64,000 nucleotides of DNA from Acidaminococcus sp. (GCA_022482815.1 JAKVOM010000001.1:2252946-2316945), one strand, 5' to 3'; counted from the first letter of the stretch, positions 38,220-46,820 are shown. Notes: a model not told the origin generated them from the letters alone. Made by a program: numbers and translations.

Positions 38220-38324
38220 ATCAATAGACTAAATTATTCCTTTCATCAAAATGGCAAACAACATTTAGGGGAAGAGATAATTTATTTCACTCTTCGCGTA
38301 ATCGCCATATCAAATTAAAATTGC

Positions 38325-38376
38325 ACAAAAGACTATAGTTAAGCGAACCATATTTTAGTAGTCTTTTTTAGAAATT
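38325..38376 (-). promoter_or_regulatory. Leader hairpin in the glycan-operon 5' region
   Basis: On the minus strand AAAAAGACTA and TAGTCTTTTG pair around about 22 bases, and the right arm ends in TTTT. It lies between the promoter and the first gene and could be an attenuator or a processing site. Confidence 0.4.
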
Positions 38377-38444
38377 ATTATTCGTTTAAACTCTTTCCAA
38401 AGGCTTGCAGTCTGGGTTTTCGAGCTTTAAACATAATCTTCCTC

Positions 38445-38473
38445 ATTATATCATAGTTAGATGAACGTGTCTT
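38445..38473 (-). promoter_or_regulatory. Promoter of the glycan operon
   Basis: AAGACA (38468-38473), 17 bases, TATAAT (38445-38450) on the minus strand: consensus -10 with optimal spacing. The transcript would carry a leader of about 220 bases before the first glycosyltransferase. Confidence 0.65.
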
Positions 38474-38599
38474 ATAAATTTAAGGGAAAAGAGGTAAATT
38501 TATTTAATAACGGGATAATTTGACTGGGGAGTGATGAATGGAACGCTGAATTTACTATAGGTATAAGATGATGAATAGTACGGAAAATTAGGCGGAAAG

Positions 38600-38720
38600 T
38601 GTTAGTAAAGAAGGCTTTGGGCGACTTCGTCGCCCGGCTAGTGTTGCCTTCGGCAACAGGCTTATGCCGATTTCATCGGCAGGCGGTGAGGCTTCGGCCG
38701 ATAAATCGGCCGGGCGAAAA
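38600..38720. repeat. Four tandem hairpins
   Basis: GGGCGACTTCGTCGCCC, GTTGCCTTCGGCAAC, TGCCGATTTCATCGGCA and CGGCCGATAAATCGGCCG follow one another within about 100 bases. No reading frame spans them. The rest of the interval (38474-38886) is otherwise featureless apart from the terminator. Confidence 0.6.
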
Positions 38721-38821
38721 GATGGCTGGGAGGCTCTGGTGACTATTTTCACTGCACTGTATGCCTAATACTGCGTAAATTTATACTAAAATTTTCGAAA
38801 ATGCGTTTAATACATAAAGAA

Positions 38822-38848
38822 AGGGCCGACGCGCGGTGCGCTGGCCCT
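38822..38848. terminator. Terminator of the secreted-protein gene
   Basis: AGGGCC..GGCCCT with internal GCGC pairing, A/T tracts on both sides (CTATTTTTATTT on the right, AAAGAAAGGG on the left). It lies 39 bases past the stop of the gene at 38887. Confidence 0.65.
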
Positions 38849-38886
38849 ATTTTTATTTATGCTTTGTTTTAAGGAAAGGAGTTGCG

Positions 38887-39660
38887 TTAGTTGTTGTACG
38901 TTGTTAACATGACGTAGCTCATGTGGTTGCCGAAGCTGAGGTATTCGCCGTGGCCGATACTGTAGCAGCCGCCGGTAGAATAATCATTGGGATAATCCAC
39001 GATGGGTACACGCCCCAGATGGTACGCTCTGGCAAATTCTGTCGGTGTGTTATCGCAGTTTAAACCGGTTGTAGCAAGGGCGTTTGTACTGCCCTTGAGC
39101 AATAATATGCGATCGACACTGTCCGCGTCAAAGGTAATGATCATTTTTTGGTCGGCGTAATACCAGCCGGGAAGGTGCGATATGGGTCTCAGGTTCCCTG
39201 TCCGCGTCGGCCGGCCCAATGTGGCCTGCACTTCACTCGGTGTCATGCCAAGGTGCACGCCCGCGATGGATTCGTAATAAGATACGATGGCGACCCGGTG
39301 AAGCATCTGGCTGTCGTTAAGCTTGATGGTATCTCTTTCCGGTGCGTTTGGGCTGATGTCCCAGGCCAGGTATAAATTTCTGGTGCCGGTGCTTTCGAGG
39401 ATCCGGAACTGTCCCTGGGCGTGAGATGTGCCGCCGGCAAAATCGTAGCCTGCCAGTACCTGGCAGCCGTTGATGTAGCCATTATGAATCTGAAGGACCA
39501 GATTACCTGCATGGTCGTACCAGTTGCCTTCCATGAGCTGCAGGACTTTGGTGACGTATTGTGCTTCCATTTGATGAGCCGCCTGAGCGGGAGTCACAGC
39601 CGATGCCCCGAAGAGCAGGGAAAGCGATAAAGCAGCCGTGAGAATAAGATGTGATTTCAT
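38887..39660 (-). CDS. Secreted protein with SmpA/OmlA-like motif, function unknown
   Basis: 257 residues with a clear signal peptide (LILTAALSLSLLFGASAVTP, cut near AQA-A at about residue 28). A central GVHLGMTPSEVQATLGRPTR segment resembles the BamE/SmpA-type turn; two Cys in the C-terminal half may pair. Likely an exported envelope protein. No enzymatic motif seen. Start ATG at 39660 with AAGGGG upstream. Confidence 0.6.
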   Translation of the reverse strand: MKSHLILTAALSLSLLFGASAVTPAQAAHQMEAQYVTKVLQLMEGNWYDHAGNLVLQIHNGYINGCQVLAGYDFAGGTSHAQGQFRILESTGTRNLYLAWDISPNAPERDTIKLNDSQMLHRVAIVSYYESIAGVHLGMTPSEVQATLGRPTRTGNLRPISHLPGWYYADQKMIITFDADSVDRILLLKGSTNALATTGLNCDNTPTEFARAYHLGRVPIVDYPNDYSTGGCYSIGHGEYLSFGNHMSYVMLTTYNN

Positions 39661-39698
39661 GATATAATCCCCTTTTTATTTGATTCTGAATGAACTGG

Positions 39699-40199
39699 TT
39701 AAACTCTGGAATAGAAGCTATCCGGGAACAGGCCGGGATAGTCCGATCCGTAGAATCTCATGTTGTAAGCAATGTAAAAGGACATTTCCCCGGCAGGAAG
39801 GACGATGCCGTTCATGGCATAGACGTAGCGCGGTTCAATGTAATTCCAGGAGTCGGAAGAAGGCTGGGACCAATACATCTGCCAGTCGTTACGATCAGAA
39901 ATATCATACCCGAATTGAATCGTACGGACGGCGGATACGGTTGTGCTCCCCTGCGCTGCGTTTGGCACGACGTATACATTGGCACTCAAACGGTAGGTCG
40001 GCGGATTGTACTCGTCAACGGCCACAGAGCTTCTATCCAGATAATAGGCCGTGTCGTAATGCGAGTCAATGCGCACATAATTAGCGTCGCCGTTCAGATA
40101 AATCGGTGCGGCTGCCTGCGCCGGCGTGAAAGCAGGTGAAAGCGTGCCGACAAGGAGTAATAAAAAAGATACGAAAAGTTTATTCAACATATGCAACAT
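39699..40199 (-). CDS. Secreted protein, function unknown
   Basis: 166 residues; signal peptide LNKLFVSFLLLLVGTLSPAF, cut near AQA-A at about residue 30. Mature part is Tyr/Ser-rich with beta-type repeats (YLNGDANYVRIDSHYDTAYY) and resembles small exported Negativicute proteins. ATG at 40199 or the in-frame ATG three codons later, behind GGGGAG. It precedes the gene at 38887 by 38 bases, so the pair may be co-transcribed. Confidence 0.55.
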   Translation of the reverse strand: MLHMLNKLFVSFLLLLVGTLSPAFTPAQAAAPIYLNGDANYVRIDSHYDTAYYLDRSSVAVDEYNPPTYRLSANVYVVPNAAQGSTTVSAVRTIQFGYDISDRNDWQMYWSQPSSDSWNYIEPRYVYAMNGIVLPAGEMSFYIAYNMRFYGSDYPGLFPDSFYSRV

Positions 40200-40620
40200 C
40201 TCCCCTTTTTGAATTTGGTTATATTATAGGATGGATAAAAGGGAGAGAGGTCAGTTGGGAAGTGACAATAGGGGGAGATGGCAGATATTGGGTAATTAAT
40301 TGTACAGTAGTGCGGGAAGGTTGTTAGGCGAAGCATAAGGCAGATAGCAGTTAGCAGTTGGCAGTTAGCTGCCGTTAGCTGAAAGGCGCTTTTGGCTCTT
40401 CAAAAAGTGGTTAGTGGAAAAGTGGTTAGTACCGTAGTGCGGGCAGTGAGCTTGGCTGATTCTTAAGGCAGTTTAGTCAAAAAAGGCGCTTTTAGCGTTT
40501 GGCCAGGCCTTCGGCAGAATGGTACGGCCTGTGGCCGGAAAGAATAAAAAGCGCATTTGGCTTTTGGCATTTAGCCAGGTGTGCAAGAGGAAGATAAGGT
40601 GTGGGAATGGGGATTTAAAG
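40200..40620. repeat. Mixed short repeats, duplicated upstream of the 45.9-kb cassette
   Basis: Contains iterated AGATAGCAGTTAGCAGTTGG / CAGTTAGCTG words (about 40330-40385) and GTGGTTAGTGGAAAAGTGGT (about 40412). A closely similar order of words recurs at 45640-45940, so both cassettes sit in a longer duplicated segment. No gene. Confidence 0.5.
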
Positions 40621-41275
40621 ATTATATCATCCATTACAGAGACCTTCCTCGACGTCGCTGCGCGACATTGAGGAAGGGGGCCCGCTTTGCGGGGGATGAT
40701 GACCCTTATTACCTTCTTTCACTTCACGCAGTGAAGTAGAAAGAAGGAGGGCCATTTATGGCGGAAGATTTCTTTTTATTCCCCTTCCCTTCCACTTTTG
40801 GTTCATTCACACTTTCAATTGCACACTTTTACTTTGTTTTCCTGTATAGTAGCCGTATCTGCAATATCGTTGATTTTTAATGTGCTAAAGCTAAATTGAT
40901 TGTAGAGGTTGATGGGATCCAGCACAATGAGGAAGAAATTAAGGAATACGATACTAAAAGAACTGTGTTTCTCAAGAACAGAGGGTATGAAGTAATCAGG
41001 TTTTCTAATTCTTAGATTGCGCATGATCTATATGGGGTTGAAGAAAGAATAAAGAAAGTATTGGAGGAAAGATTAGGGAAAGAAGTTTAAAAGAGGTGTG
41101 AGAATTAACCGGTGGATTACTAGATTTTTGTTACTACTAACCGATAGAGAAGAAAAAATTTTTAAGGGACATCACCCACCGCAAGCGGTCCCCCCTCTTC
41201 AATGTCGCGCTGCGACGTCGAAGAGGGTCCCTAAAGAAGATTGATTTCTCTGCTGCCTTCTTTCGTAGCCAAGGC
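40621..41275. mobile_element. DUF559 cassette, copy A (decayed)
   Basis: Left end TATCATCCATTACAGAGACC; left palindromes CTTCCTCGACGTCGC..GAGGAAG, CCCGC TTT GCGGG and CTTCTTTC-ACTTCAC..GTGAAGT-GAAAGAAG; nuclease remnant; right palindromes CACCGCAAGCGGT and CCCTCTTC..GTCGC GCT GCGAC..GAAGAGGG at 41183-41227. The right terminal motif is not clear in this copy. Confidence 0.6.
40758..41090 (+). pseudogene. DUF559 nuclease remnant (copy A)
   Basis: Compared with intact copies it lacks 192 bases spanning the promoter, start and first half of the nuclease gene. It also has a TAA right after IVDF and a TAG at the Glu codon following FSNS. Non-functional. Confidence 0.75.
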
Positions 41276-41649
41276 TGCGCCTTGCCTGAATGAAATTGAA
41301 AAATAGTACTAAATTTGATATACTGTGATCACAATTGGGGTATACGTTTGCGGATGTGTACTTAAGAAGGTCATTGTTGGAGATTGAGTTCTCCAGCGAT
41401 GGCCTTCTTGTGATTTTAGGGGAATGAAATTAAAAAAGGCGTCAAAATTTGACTTTGGGTAAAGTTGAAATTAAAAAAATGGCGAATTTTTGACTCTGGC
41501 AAAAGTTGAAATTAAAAAATTTGCGTTTTTTTGAATTTCAAATTATAAATTCAAAAGTTAAAATACTAAAATCCTTGATTTTTTGTATTTCATGATATAT
41601 GATTTATAAAAAATCACGTTTTTTATAATCTTAGAAAAAGGAGGCAGCT
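41276..41649. other. Intergenic: terminator-like hairpin and three imperfect 42-base repeats before fic
   Basis: AAGAAGGTCATTGTTGGAGA (41364-41383) pairs with the arm at 41389-41409. Then from about 41420 to 41530 the unit TTGAAATTAAAAAA-GGCG-TTTGACT-TGGCAAAA appears three times. A promoter for fic must lie in or after these repeats. Confidence 0.5.
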
Positions 41650-42855
41650 ATGGATTATATTACATTGTACGATACATTCTATAAAATTCCCGATTCCTAT
41701 GAAAAGGCGTATGAAAGCAGGTTTAACAGTCCTTTTACCAAACATTTCAATTTCAACATTCATCAATATAATCATTCCAGATCTTACCCTGCCTTCTATT
41801 GCTATACCGAGGAAATTGCACTGCTGCAAGATCAAATTAACCGGGAATATCTTACGGGCAGACAAACATATTCTTCTATCCCCTATTCCGCCATTCTACA
41901 ATTTATCAAATTTAATCTGATTAATGAAGTTAAATCCAGTAACGACATTGAGGGAGTTCGGAGCACCCGTAAAGAAATCAAGTCTGCATTGGAAAACACT
42001 GCAGAAAAAAATAGACAGAGCGGCATTGTAAATAAATATATAATGCTAGTTTTAAATAAATCAGTACCCTTAAAAACATGCGAAGAAATTAAAAAACTCT
42101 ACGATGAAATGTTGCTCTTTGAAATTAATGAGGATGATCCGGGCAATTTGCCTGATGGGAAATATTTCAGGAAAAATAGTGTAGATGTGATTACCGGAAC
42201 AGGAAAAGTAATTCACCGGGGCTTGTATCCGGAAGAAAAAATCATTGATGGAATGAATAAAGCATTGGATATATTAAATAACCCCCAGCTTCCCTATTTA
42301 ATCCGGATAGCTTTGTTTCACTACCTTTTTGGTTATATTCATCCATTTTATGATGGTAATGGCCGCCTGGATAGATTTATTACAGCTTATTTAATTGCCA
42401 AAGAATATGGTCCCCTGGTCGGATTACAAGTTTCTATTCTCATCAAACAAGATAGAAAAAAATACTATTCTCTTTTTGAAAATACTGAGTCCGAAATCAA
42501 TAAAGGAGACTTAACGCCTTTTATTATTCAAACGCTTTATTTCATTCGGGACGCGATTCACAATATCAATGACGTGCTTACAAAAAAGAATACAGCGTAT
42601 CAAACGTTGTTAAAACAAATGCATGTAAAATTAAAAGACTGCGATCAAGTTACAATTAGATTATATGAACTGCTCCTGCAGGCCTCTTTATTTTCTGACG
42701 GCGGTATAACAATCAATGAAATTTCAAAGGCTCTGAAAAAAACAAAGCAAACTATATACTCCAGGTTACACCAGATTCCCGAAGATAGACTCTTTATTTC
42801 AAAAAATTCCAGGCCATTTCATTACAGGTTAAGAAAAGCTTGGGTGAAGGAGTAA
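41650..42855 (+). CDS. Fic-domain protein (AMP transferase, class II) with C-terminal helix-turn-helix
   Basis: 401 residues; ATG at 41650 behind AAGGAGGCAGCT. Fic motif HPFYDGNGRLDR is canonical (catalytic His, Gly-Asn-Gly-Arg). An inhibitory motif SSNDIEG about 120 residues before it places the autoinhibition helix on the N-terminal side (class II). Residues 340-395 hold a winged-helix-like end (INEISKALKKTKQTIYSRLH). Fic proteins attach AMP to hydroxyl side chains of targets. No antitoxin gene is adjacent. It is one of few plus-strand genes and is boxed in by repeat elements on both sides. Confidence 0.88.
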   Translation: MDYITLYDTFYKIPDSYEKAYESRFNSPFTKHFNFNIHQYNHSRSYPAFYCYTEEIALLQDQINREYLTGRQTYSSIPYSAILQFIKFNLINEVKSSNDIEGVRSTRKEIKSALENTAEKNRQSGIVNKYIMLVLNKSVPLKTCEEIKKLYDEMLLFEINEDDPGNLPDGKYFRKNSVDVITGTGKVIHRGLYPEEKIIDGMNKALDILNNPQLPYLIRIALFHYLFGYIHPFYDGNGRLDRFITAYLIAKEYGPLVGLQVSILIKQDRKKYYSLFENTESEINKGDLTPFIIQTLYFIRDAIHNINDVLTKKNTAYQTLLKQMHVKLKDCDQVTIRLYELLLQASLFSDGGITINEISKALKKTKQTIYSRLHQIPEDRLFISKNSRPFHYRLRKAWVKE

Positions 42856-42923
42856 GAAAGATAAAAGCAGCATAAATAATTAATGGTTTTTTATTATTAA
42901 ACAAGGCATAAGTTTTAATGAAT

Positions 42924-43168
42924 AAAAAGATTCTATCCATCCACCACAGGGACCTTCCTCGACGTAGCGCAGTGACGTCGAAGAGGGTCCCTAAAAATTT
43001 ACCGCAGCTGTTTTTAATATTTTCTTCTGGCAATCCGACGTCAGGAGGGTTGCCCTCCTCAAAACCTCCTTCCAAACCACTATGTGGTTTCGGAAGGAGG
43101 GGGCCCGCAGGAAGCACTGACGATTAGTCAAGGCTGACGAGAGCGGGGAAAGATAGCTTCTTTTTTTA
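42924..43168. repeat. Solo DUF559-family repeat without nuclease gene
   Basis: About 245 bp: left end AAAAAGATTCTATCCATCC, palindromes CTTCCTCGACGTAGC..and GAAGAGGG, CCTCCTTCC-AAACCAC TAT GTGGTTT-C-GGAAGGAGG, right end GAAAGATAGCTTCTTTTTTT. The two ends are inverted relative to each other. This is a minimal, non-autonomous version of the cassettes. Confidence 0.65.
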
Positions 43169-43190
43169 TTTTCCCTCCTTCCCCACACCA

Positions 43191-43222
43191 AAAAAAGCCA
43201 CCCGGCGCCGGGTGGCTTTTTT
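43191..43222. terminator. Terminator of panC
   Basis: A nearly perfect palindrome: AAAAAAGCCACCCGG CG CCGGGTGGCTTTTTT. It lies 32 bases past the panC stop and can work both ways. Confidence 0.9.
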
Positions 43223-43254
43223 ATCTTCACACTTTTCCTTTGACTTTAATTCCT

Positions 43255-44103
43255 TTAATCCAGGATTACGTTATCGATCAGTCTTGTCTTACCTACGTAG
43301 CAAGCGATGGCCATGAGGCATTCGCCTTTGACGGTTTTGATTTCGTCAAGGTACGGGAAGGTCAGGATTTCGACGTAATCGATTTGTTTTACGAAGGGTT
43401 CGGCTTCGAGGTGATCACGGACGATTTTCTTCAGGGTTTCGACGTCGCGTTCGCCTTTGTCATACGCTGCCTTGCCGAGCTTCAGGCTTTCGTACAGGAC
43501 GACGGCCTTGGCGCGTTCTTCGGGGCTCATGTATTCGTTGCGGGAACTGCGGGCGAGTCCGCTGGGTTCACGTACGATAGGAACCATGTTGATGTGGCAG
43601 TTGATGTTCAGGTCTTCGACAAAACGACGAACGACGCAAACCTGCTGGGCATCTTTCTGGCCGAAGAAGGCTTCATCGGCGCGAGCCAGGTTGATGAGCT
43701 TTGTGACGACGGTAGCGACGCCGCGGAAGTGAATGGGTCTCGTAGCTCCGCACAGTTTGTGGGTGAATTCGCCTTCGACGTTCACGTACGTGCAGAAGTG
43801 TTCGGGATACATTTCCTTGGGTTCCGGATGGAACACGGCATCTACACCGACGCTTTCGAGTTTCTTTTCATCTTCACCAAAGCGGCGCGGATATTTTTCA
43901 TAGTCTTCGTTCGGGCCGAACTGGGTCGGGTTGACGAATACGGAAGCGATGACAACATCACATTTAGCACGAGCCGTGCGCATCAGGGTCAGATGGCCTT
44001 CATGCAGGGCTCCCATGGTCGGAACAAGGCCGATGGTCTTGCCGGCTTTTTTAGCGTTCAGTGCAAATTCCTGGATTTCTTTAACAGTACGTAATACCTT
44101 CAT
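43255..44103 (-). CDS. panC: Pantoate-beta-alanine ligase
   Basis: 282 residues. Adenylate-forming ligase of the cytidylyltransferase type: VPTMGALHEGHLTLM (HxGH-like), SVFVNPTQFGPNEDYEKYPR, FFGQKDAQQVCVVRRFVEDL and SSRNEYMSPEER. It joins pantoate and beta-alanine with ATP to make pantothenate. Length normal. 34 bases follow the panS-like transporter gene, so the two are one unit. Confidence 0.95.
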   Translation of the reverse strand: MKVLRTVKEIQEFALNAKKAGKTIGLVPTMGALHEGHLTLMRTARAKCDVVIASVFVNPTQFGPNEDYEKYPRRFGEDEKKLESVGVDAVFHPEPKEMYPEHFCTYVNVEGEFTHKLCGATRPIHFRGVATVVTKLINLARADEAFFGQKDAQQVCVVRRFVEDLNINCHINMVPIVREPSGLARSSRNEYMSPEERAKAVVLYESLKLGKAAYDKGERDVETLKKIVRDHLEAEPFVKQIDYVEILTFPYLDEIKTVKGECLMAIACYVGKTRLIDNVILD

Positions 44104-44137
44104 GGTTATATGCCTCTTTTCAAGCTAGTTGGAAAAA

Positions 44138-45103
44138 TCAATTGTGAGCTGATCCGGTGTTTTCAGCAGCAGCGACCGCTTTGGCTTCATCATGACGGGT
44201 GAAGTAATTGGCCAGCAGGGAACCGGAAATGTTATGCCATACACTGAAGATGGCACCTGCAATGGCACCGGCCGGCGTGAAATACATCACTGCGAGAGAT
44301 GCAGCCAGACCGGAGTTCTGCATGCCGACTTCGATAGCCACAGCGCGGGTCTTGGCCGGAGAAAGCCGGAAAAGACGAGCCATGCCATAACCGAGCAGCA
44401 GACCGAACAGGTTGTGCAGTACAACGACTCCGGCAATGAGAGCGCCGCTTTCAAACAGGCGGGAAGCACTCAGGGAAACAACACCACCGACGAGAAGGAC
44501 GATGCAGACGACGGAGACGAACGGCATGTATTCGCGAATAGGAGCGACTTTGGATTCAAAGTGCGTATTCACGAAGAGGCCGCCCAGTACCGGGAGCAGC
44601 ACCATCTTGGCGATAGAAACCATCATGGCCGTCAGGGAAATTTCAATCCAGGATCCGGCCAGATAATACGTAAGTACCGGCGTCACAATCGGCGCCAATA
44701 AGGTTGTGCAGCAGGTCATGGCCACAGACAGGGCCACATCACCTTTTGCCAGGTAGGTAATGACGTTCGACGCGGTACCACCGGGGCAGGTGCCTACAAG
44801 AATAACACCGATAGCCAGTTCCGGCGGCAGGTTGAAGAGCTTTACCAGCGCCCAAGCCACAAATGGCATGATGGTAAACTGAGCAAAGGCACCAATTGCA
44901 ACTTCCCATGGCCGATGCAGAATAAAACGAAAGTCGTCGACTTTCAAAGTCATCCCCATACCAAACATGACGATACCCAGCATCCAGGGAATTACTGGAC
45001 CAACCCAGGACAGGGTCCATGGCCAATTTGCTCCAATAACGCCGATAAGGACGACAAACAGCGCCATGTTTTTCACAGCAAATCGCAAGATTTTCTTGAT
45101 CAA
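44138..45103 (-). CDS. panS: BASS-family transporter, PanS-like (probable ketopantoate/pantoate uptake)
   Basis: About 321 residues from a TTG at 45103 that has GGGGGGAT five bases upstream; a GTG 13 codons earlier is the alternative. About nine to ten hydrophobic segments; bile-acid:Na+ symporter family signatures NLPPELAIGVILVGTCPGGT-ASNVITYLAKGDVALSV and AIEVGMQNSGLAASLA. Members next to pan genes (PanS) import pantothenate precursors, and the adjacency to panC supports that here. Symbol is by inference. Confidence 0.75.
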   Translation of the reverse strand: MIKKILRFAVKNMALFVVLIGVIGANWPWTLSWVGPVIPWMLGIVMFGMGMTLKVDDFRFILHRPWEVAIGAFAQFTIMPFVAWALVKLFNLPPELAIGVILVGTCPGGTASNVITYLAKGDVALSVAMTCCTTLLAPIVTPVLTYYLAGSWIEISLTAMMVSIAKMVLLPVLGGLFVNTHFESKVAPIREYMPFVSVVCIVLLVGGVVSLSASRLFESGALIAGVVVLHNLFGLLLGYGMARLFRLSPAKTRAVAIEVGMQNSGLAASLAVMYFTPAGAIAGAIFSVWHNISGSLLANYFTRHDEAKAVAAAENTGSAHN

Positions 45104-45600
45104 AACGATCCCCCCAATAATTTTTGGGCGCAAAAAATCCACATCCTGCGAATGGATGTTGCGCCATAATCTATGAGAGCAATAATCAAACAGGCAGTCC
45201 TAAATCCTTGTTTGAAAATTTTTCATCGTGCTTCAGCCGTTTCCTGACACTTCTACGATTTTGTCGATTAGGCTGAATTACGTTCAGATGAACCATCGTG
45301 ACCGGCAACGCCAACGTAGTAACGCAGACCGTCGCCTCCCCTGCTCTTTTCTGCGGGCCTCATCACGCAGAAAATGCTGCTAAGTAAAGAAGTATCCAAA
45401 CCGCAGCCTGAGACAAACACGAAAGCACTGGAACGTACAAACCACACTATGAAATTTTCTCAATACAAAAGATCAGGATCACCTTGTTTAATTAGTGTCT
45501 CCTAATTCGGCAGCTGCACCTGCAGCCTATTCATTTGTACCGATCCTCTTTATCACACGAGGGACATTATAAACCGCTAACTGGGGAAAGTCAAGGTCTG
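45104..45600 (-). ncRNA. Long structured leader upstream of panS-panC (candidate RNA)
   Basis: No gene fits. On the minus strand several stems are visible: GGCTGCAGGTGCAGCTGCC near 45510-45530, TTTTCTGCG..CGCAGAAAA near 45349-45378, and GGCTGAA..TTCAGCC pairings near 45235-45290. Sequence is GC-richer than the repeats around it. I could not match it to a known riboswitch or T-box. Confidence 0.35.
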
Positions 45601-45940
45601 CGTGACATTTTGGGGGTGAGGTTAACAATAAGTGTAAAGACAGGAAGTGGTTAGTGGGTAGGAATTAGGGGTTAGTACGCTAGTGCGGGCAGTTTTTTTA
45701 GGCGAAGCCTTAGGCAGATAGCAGTTGGCAGTTAGCAGTTGGCTGCTGTTAGCGGAGCCTTCGGCAGAGTGGAATGCCTACGGCTTTTAATTAAACTTTT
45801 CTCCCCCACTTCGTGGTCCGTCCTCCTTCCTAAAGGACGGAGGTGGCAGCGGAACTCCAAACCTTACGGTTTGGCTTAATGGAGGGCGCTTTTGGCGTTT
45901 GGCCAGGTGTGCAAAAGGAAGATAAGGTGTGAGAATGAGA
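45601..45940. repeat. Short-repeat tract duplicated from 40.2-40.6 kb
   Basis: GTGGTTAGTGGG, TAGTGCGGGCAG, then AGATAGCAGTTGGCAGTTAG-type iterations, and GGTGTGCAAAAGGAAGATAA occur in the same order as before copy A. A GTCCTCC..GGAC palindrome lies around 45820. No gene. Confidence 0.5.
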
Positions 45941-46728
45941 TGAAAAATTCTATCATCCATCACAGGGACCTTCCTCGACGTCGCTGCGCGACATTGAGGA
46001 AGGGGGCCCGCTTTGCGGGGGATGATGACCCTTATTACCTTCTTTCACTTCACGTAGTGAAGTAGAAAGAAGGAGGGCCATTTATGGCGGAAGATTTCTT
46101 TTTATTCCCCTGCGCTTCCAATTTTGGTTCATTCACACCTTCAACTGCACACTTTTATTTTGTTTTCCTGTATAGTAGCCGAATCTGCAATATCGTTGAT
46201 TTTTGCTGTGCTAAAGCTAAATTGATTGTAGAGGTCGATGGAATCCAACACATTGAGGAAGAAATTGAAGAATATGATGCTAAAAGAACTGTGTTTCTCA
46301 AGAACAGAGGGTATGAAGTAATCAGGTTTTCTAATTCTTAGATTGCGCATGATCTATATGGGGTTGAAGAAAGAATAAAGAAAGTATTGGAGGAGAGATT
46401 GAGGAAAAAAATATAAAAGAGATGTGAAAATTAACCGATGAATTACTAGATTTTTGTTACTGCTGACCGATAGTGAAGAAAAAAATTTTAAGGGACGTCA
46501 CCCACCGCAAGCGGTTCCCCCTCTTCAATGTCGCGCTGCGACGTCGAAGAGGGTCCCTAAAAATTTATCACAGCCGTTTTTAATATTTTCTTCCGGCAAT
46601 CCGACGTCAGGAGCCTTGCCTTCCTCACAACCTCCTTCCAAACCACTACGTGGTTTCGGAAGGAGGGGGCCCACAGGAAGCACTGACGGCAGTCAGGGCT
46701 GACGAATGTGGGGGAAGATAGCGGTTTT
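45941..46728. mobile_element. DUF559 cassette, copy B (nuclease gene deleted)
   Basis: Left end TTCTATCATCCATCACAGGG; left hairpin as in copy A (CTTCCTC/GAGGAAG); right part with CACCGCAAGCGG, CCCTCTTC..GAAGAGGG, CCTCCTTCC-AAACCAC TAC GTGGTTT-GGAAGGAGG; right end GAAGATAGCGGTTTT. Full palindrome set, dead nuclease gene. Confidence 0.65.
46084..46416 (+). pseudogene. DUF559 nuclease remnant (copy B)
   Basis: An open stretch of 85 codons remains (..SSRICNIVDFCCAKAKLIV.. to FSNS-stop), but the same 192-base deletion as in copy A removed the promoter, start and first half, and the same Glu-to-TAG change ends it early. The join ('CTGC-AATATCG') falls at a CTATAT word that occurs at both deletion ends in intact copies. 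Confidence 0.75.
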
Positions 46729-46782
46729 ATTCTTAATTATTTTTTCTTTTTTCTCCTCTTCTCTCTTTTTTCCCATAAAAAA

Positions 46783-46820
46783 GTGCTGTGAAGAAACGAA
46801 CTAACATTTCTTCACAGCAC
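46783..46820. terminator. Terminator after pncB
   Basis: GTGCTGTGAAGAAA pairs with TTTCTTCACAGCAC around about 10 bases, A-run on the left. A nearly identical hairpin follows the DUF1275 gene. Confidence 0.75.

Noticed and set aside
40330-40445. CRISPR-like array from iterated AGTTAGCAGTTGG / GTGGTTAGTGG words
   Set aside because: Units are short, adjacent and irregular, with no constant-length spacers and no cas genes in the window.
45104-45600. T-box or lysine riboswitch before panS
   Set aside because: No antiterminator-type GGTGGNACC core and no convincing match to the lysine riboswitch core; left as an unassigned structured leader.
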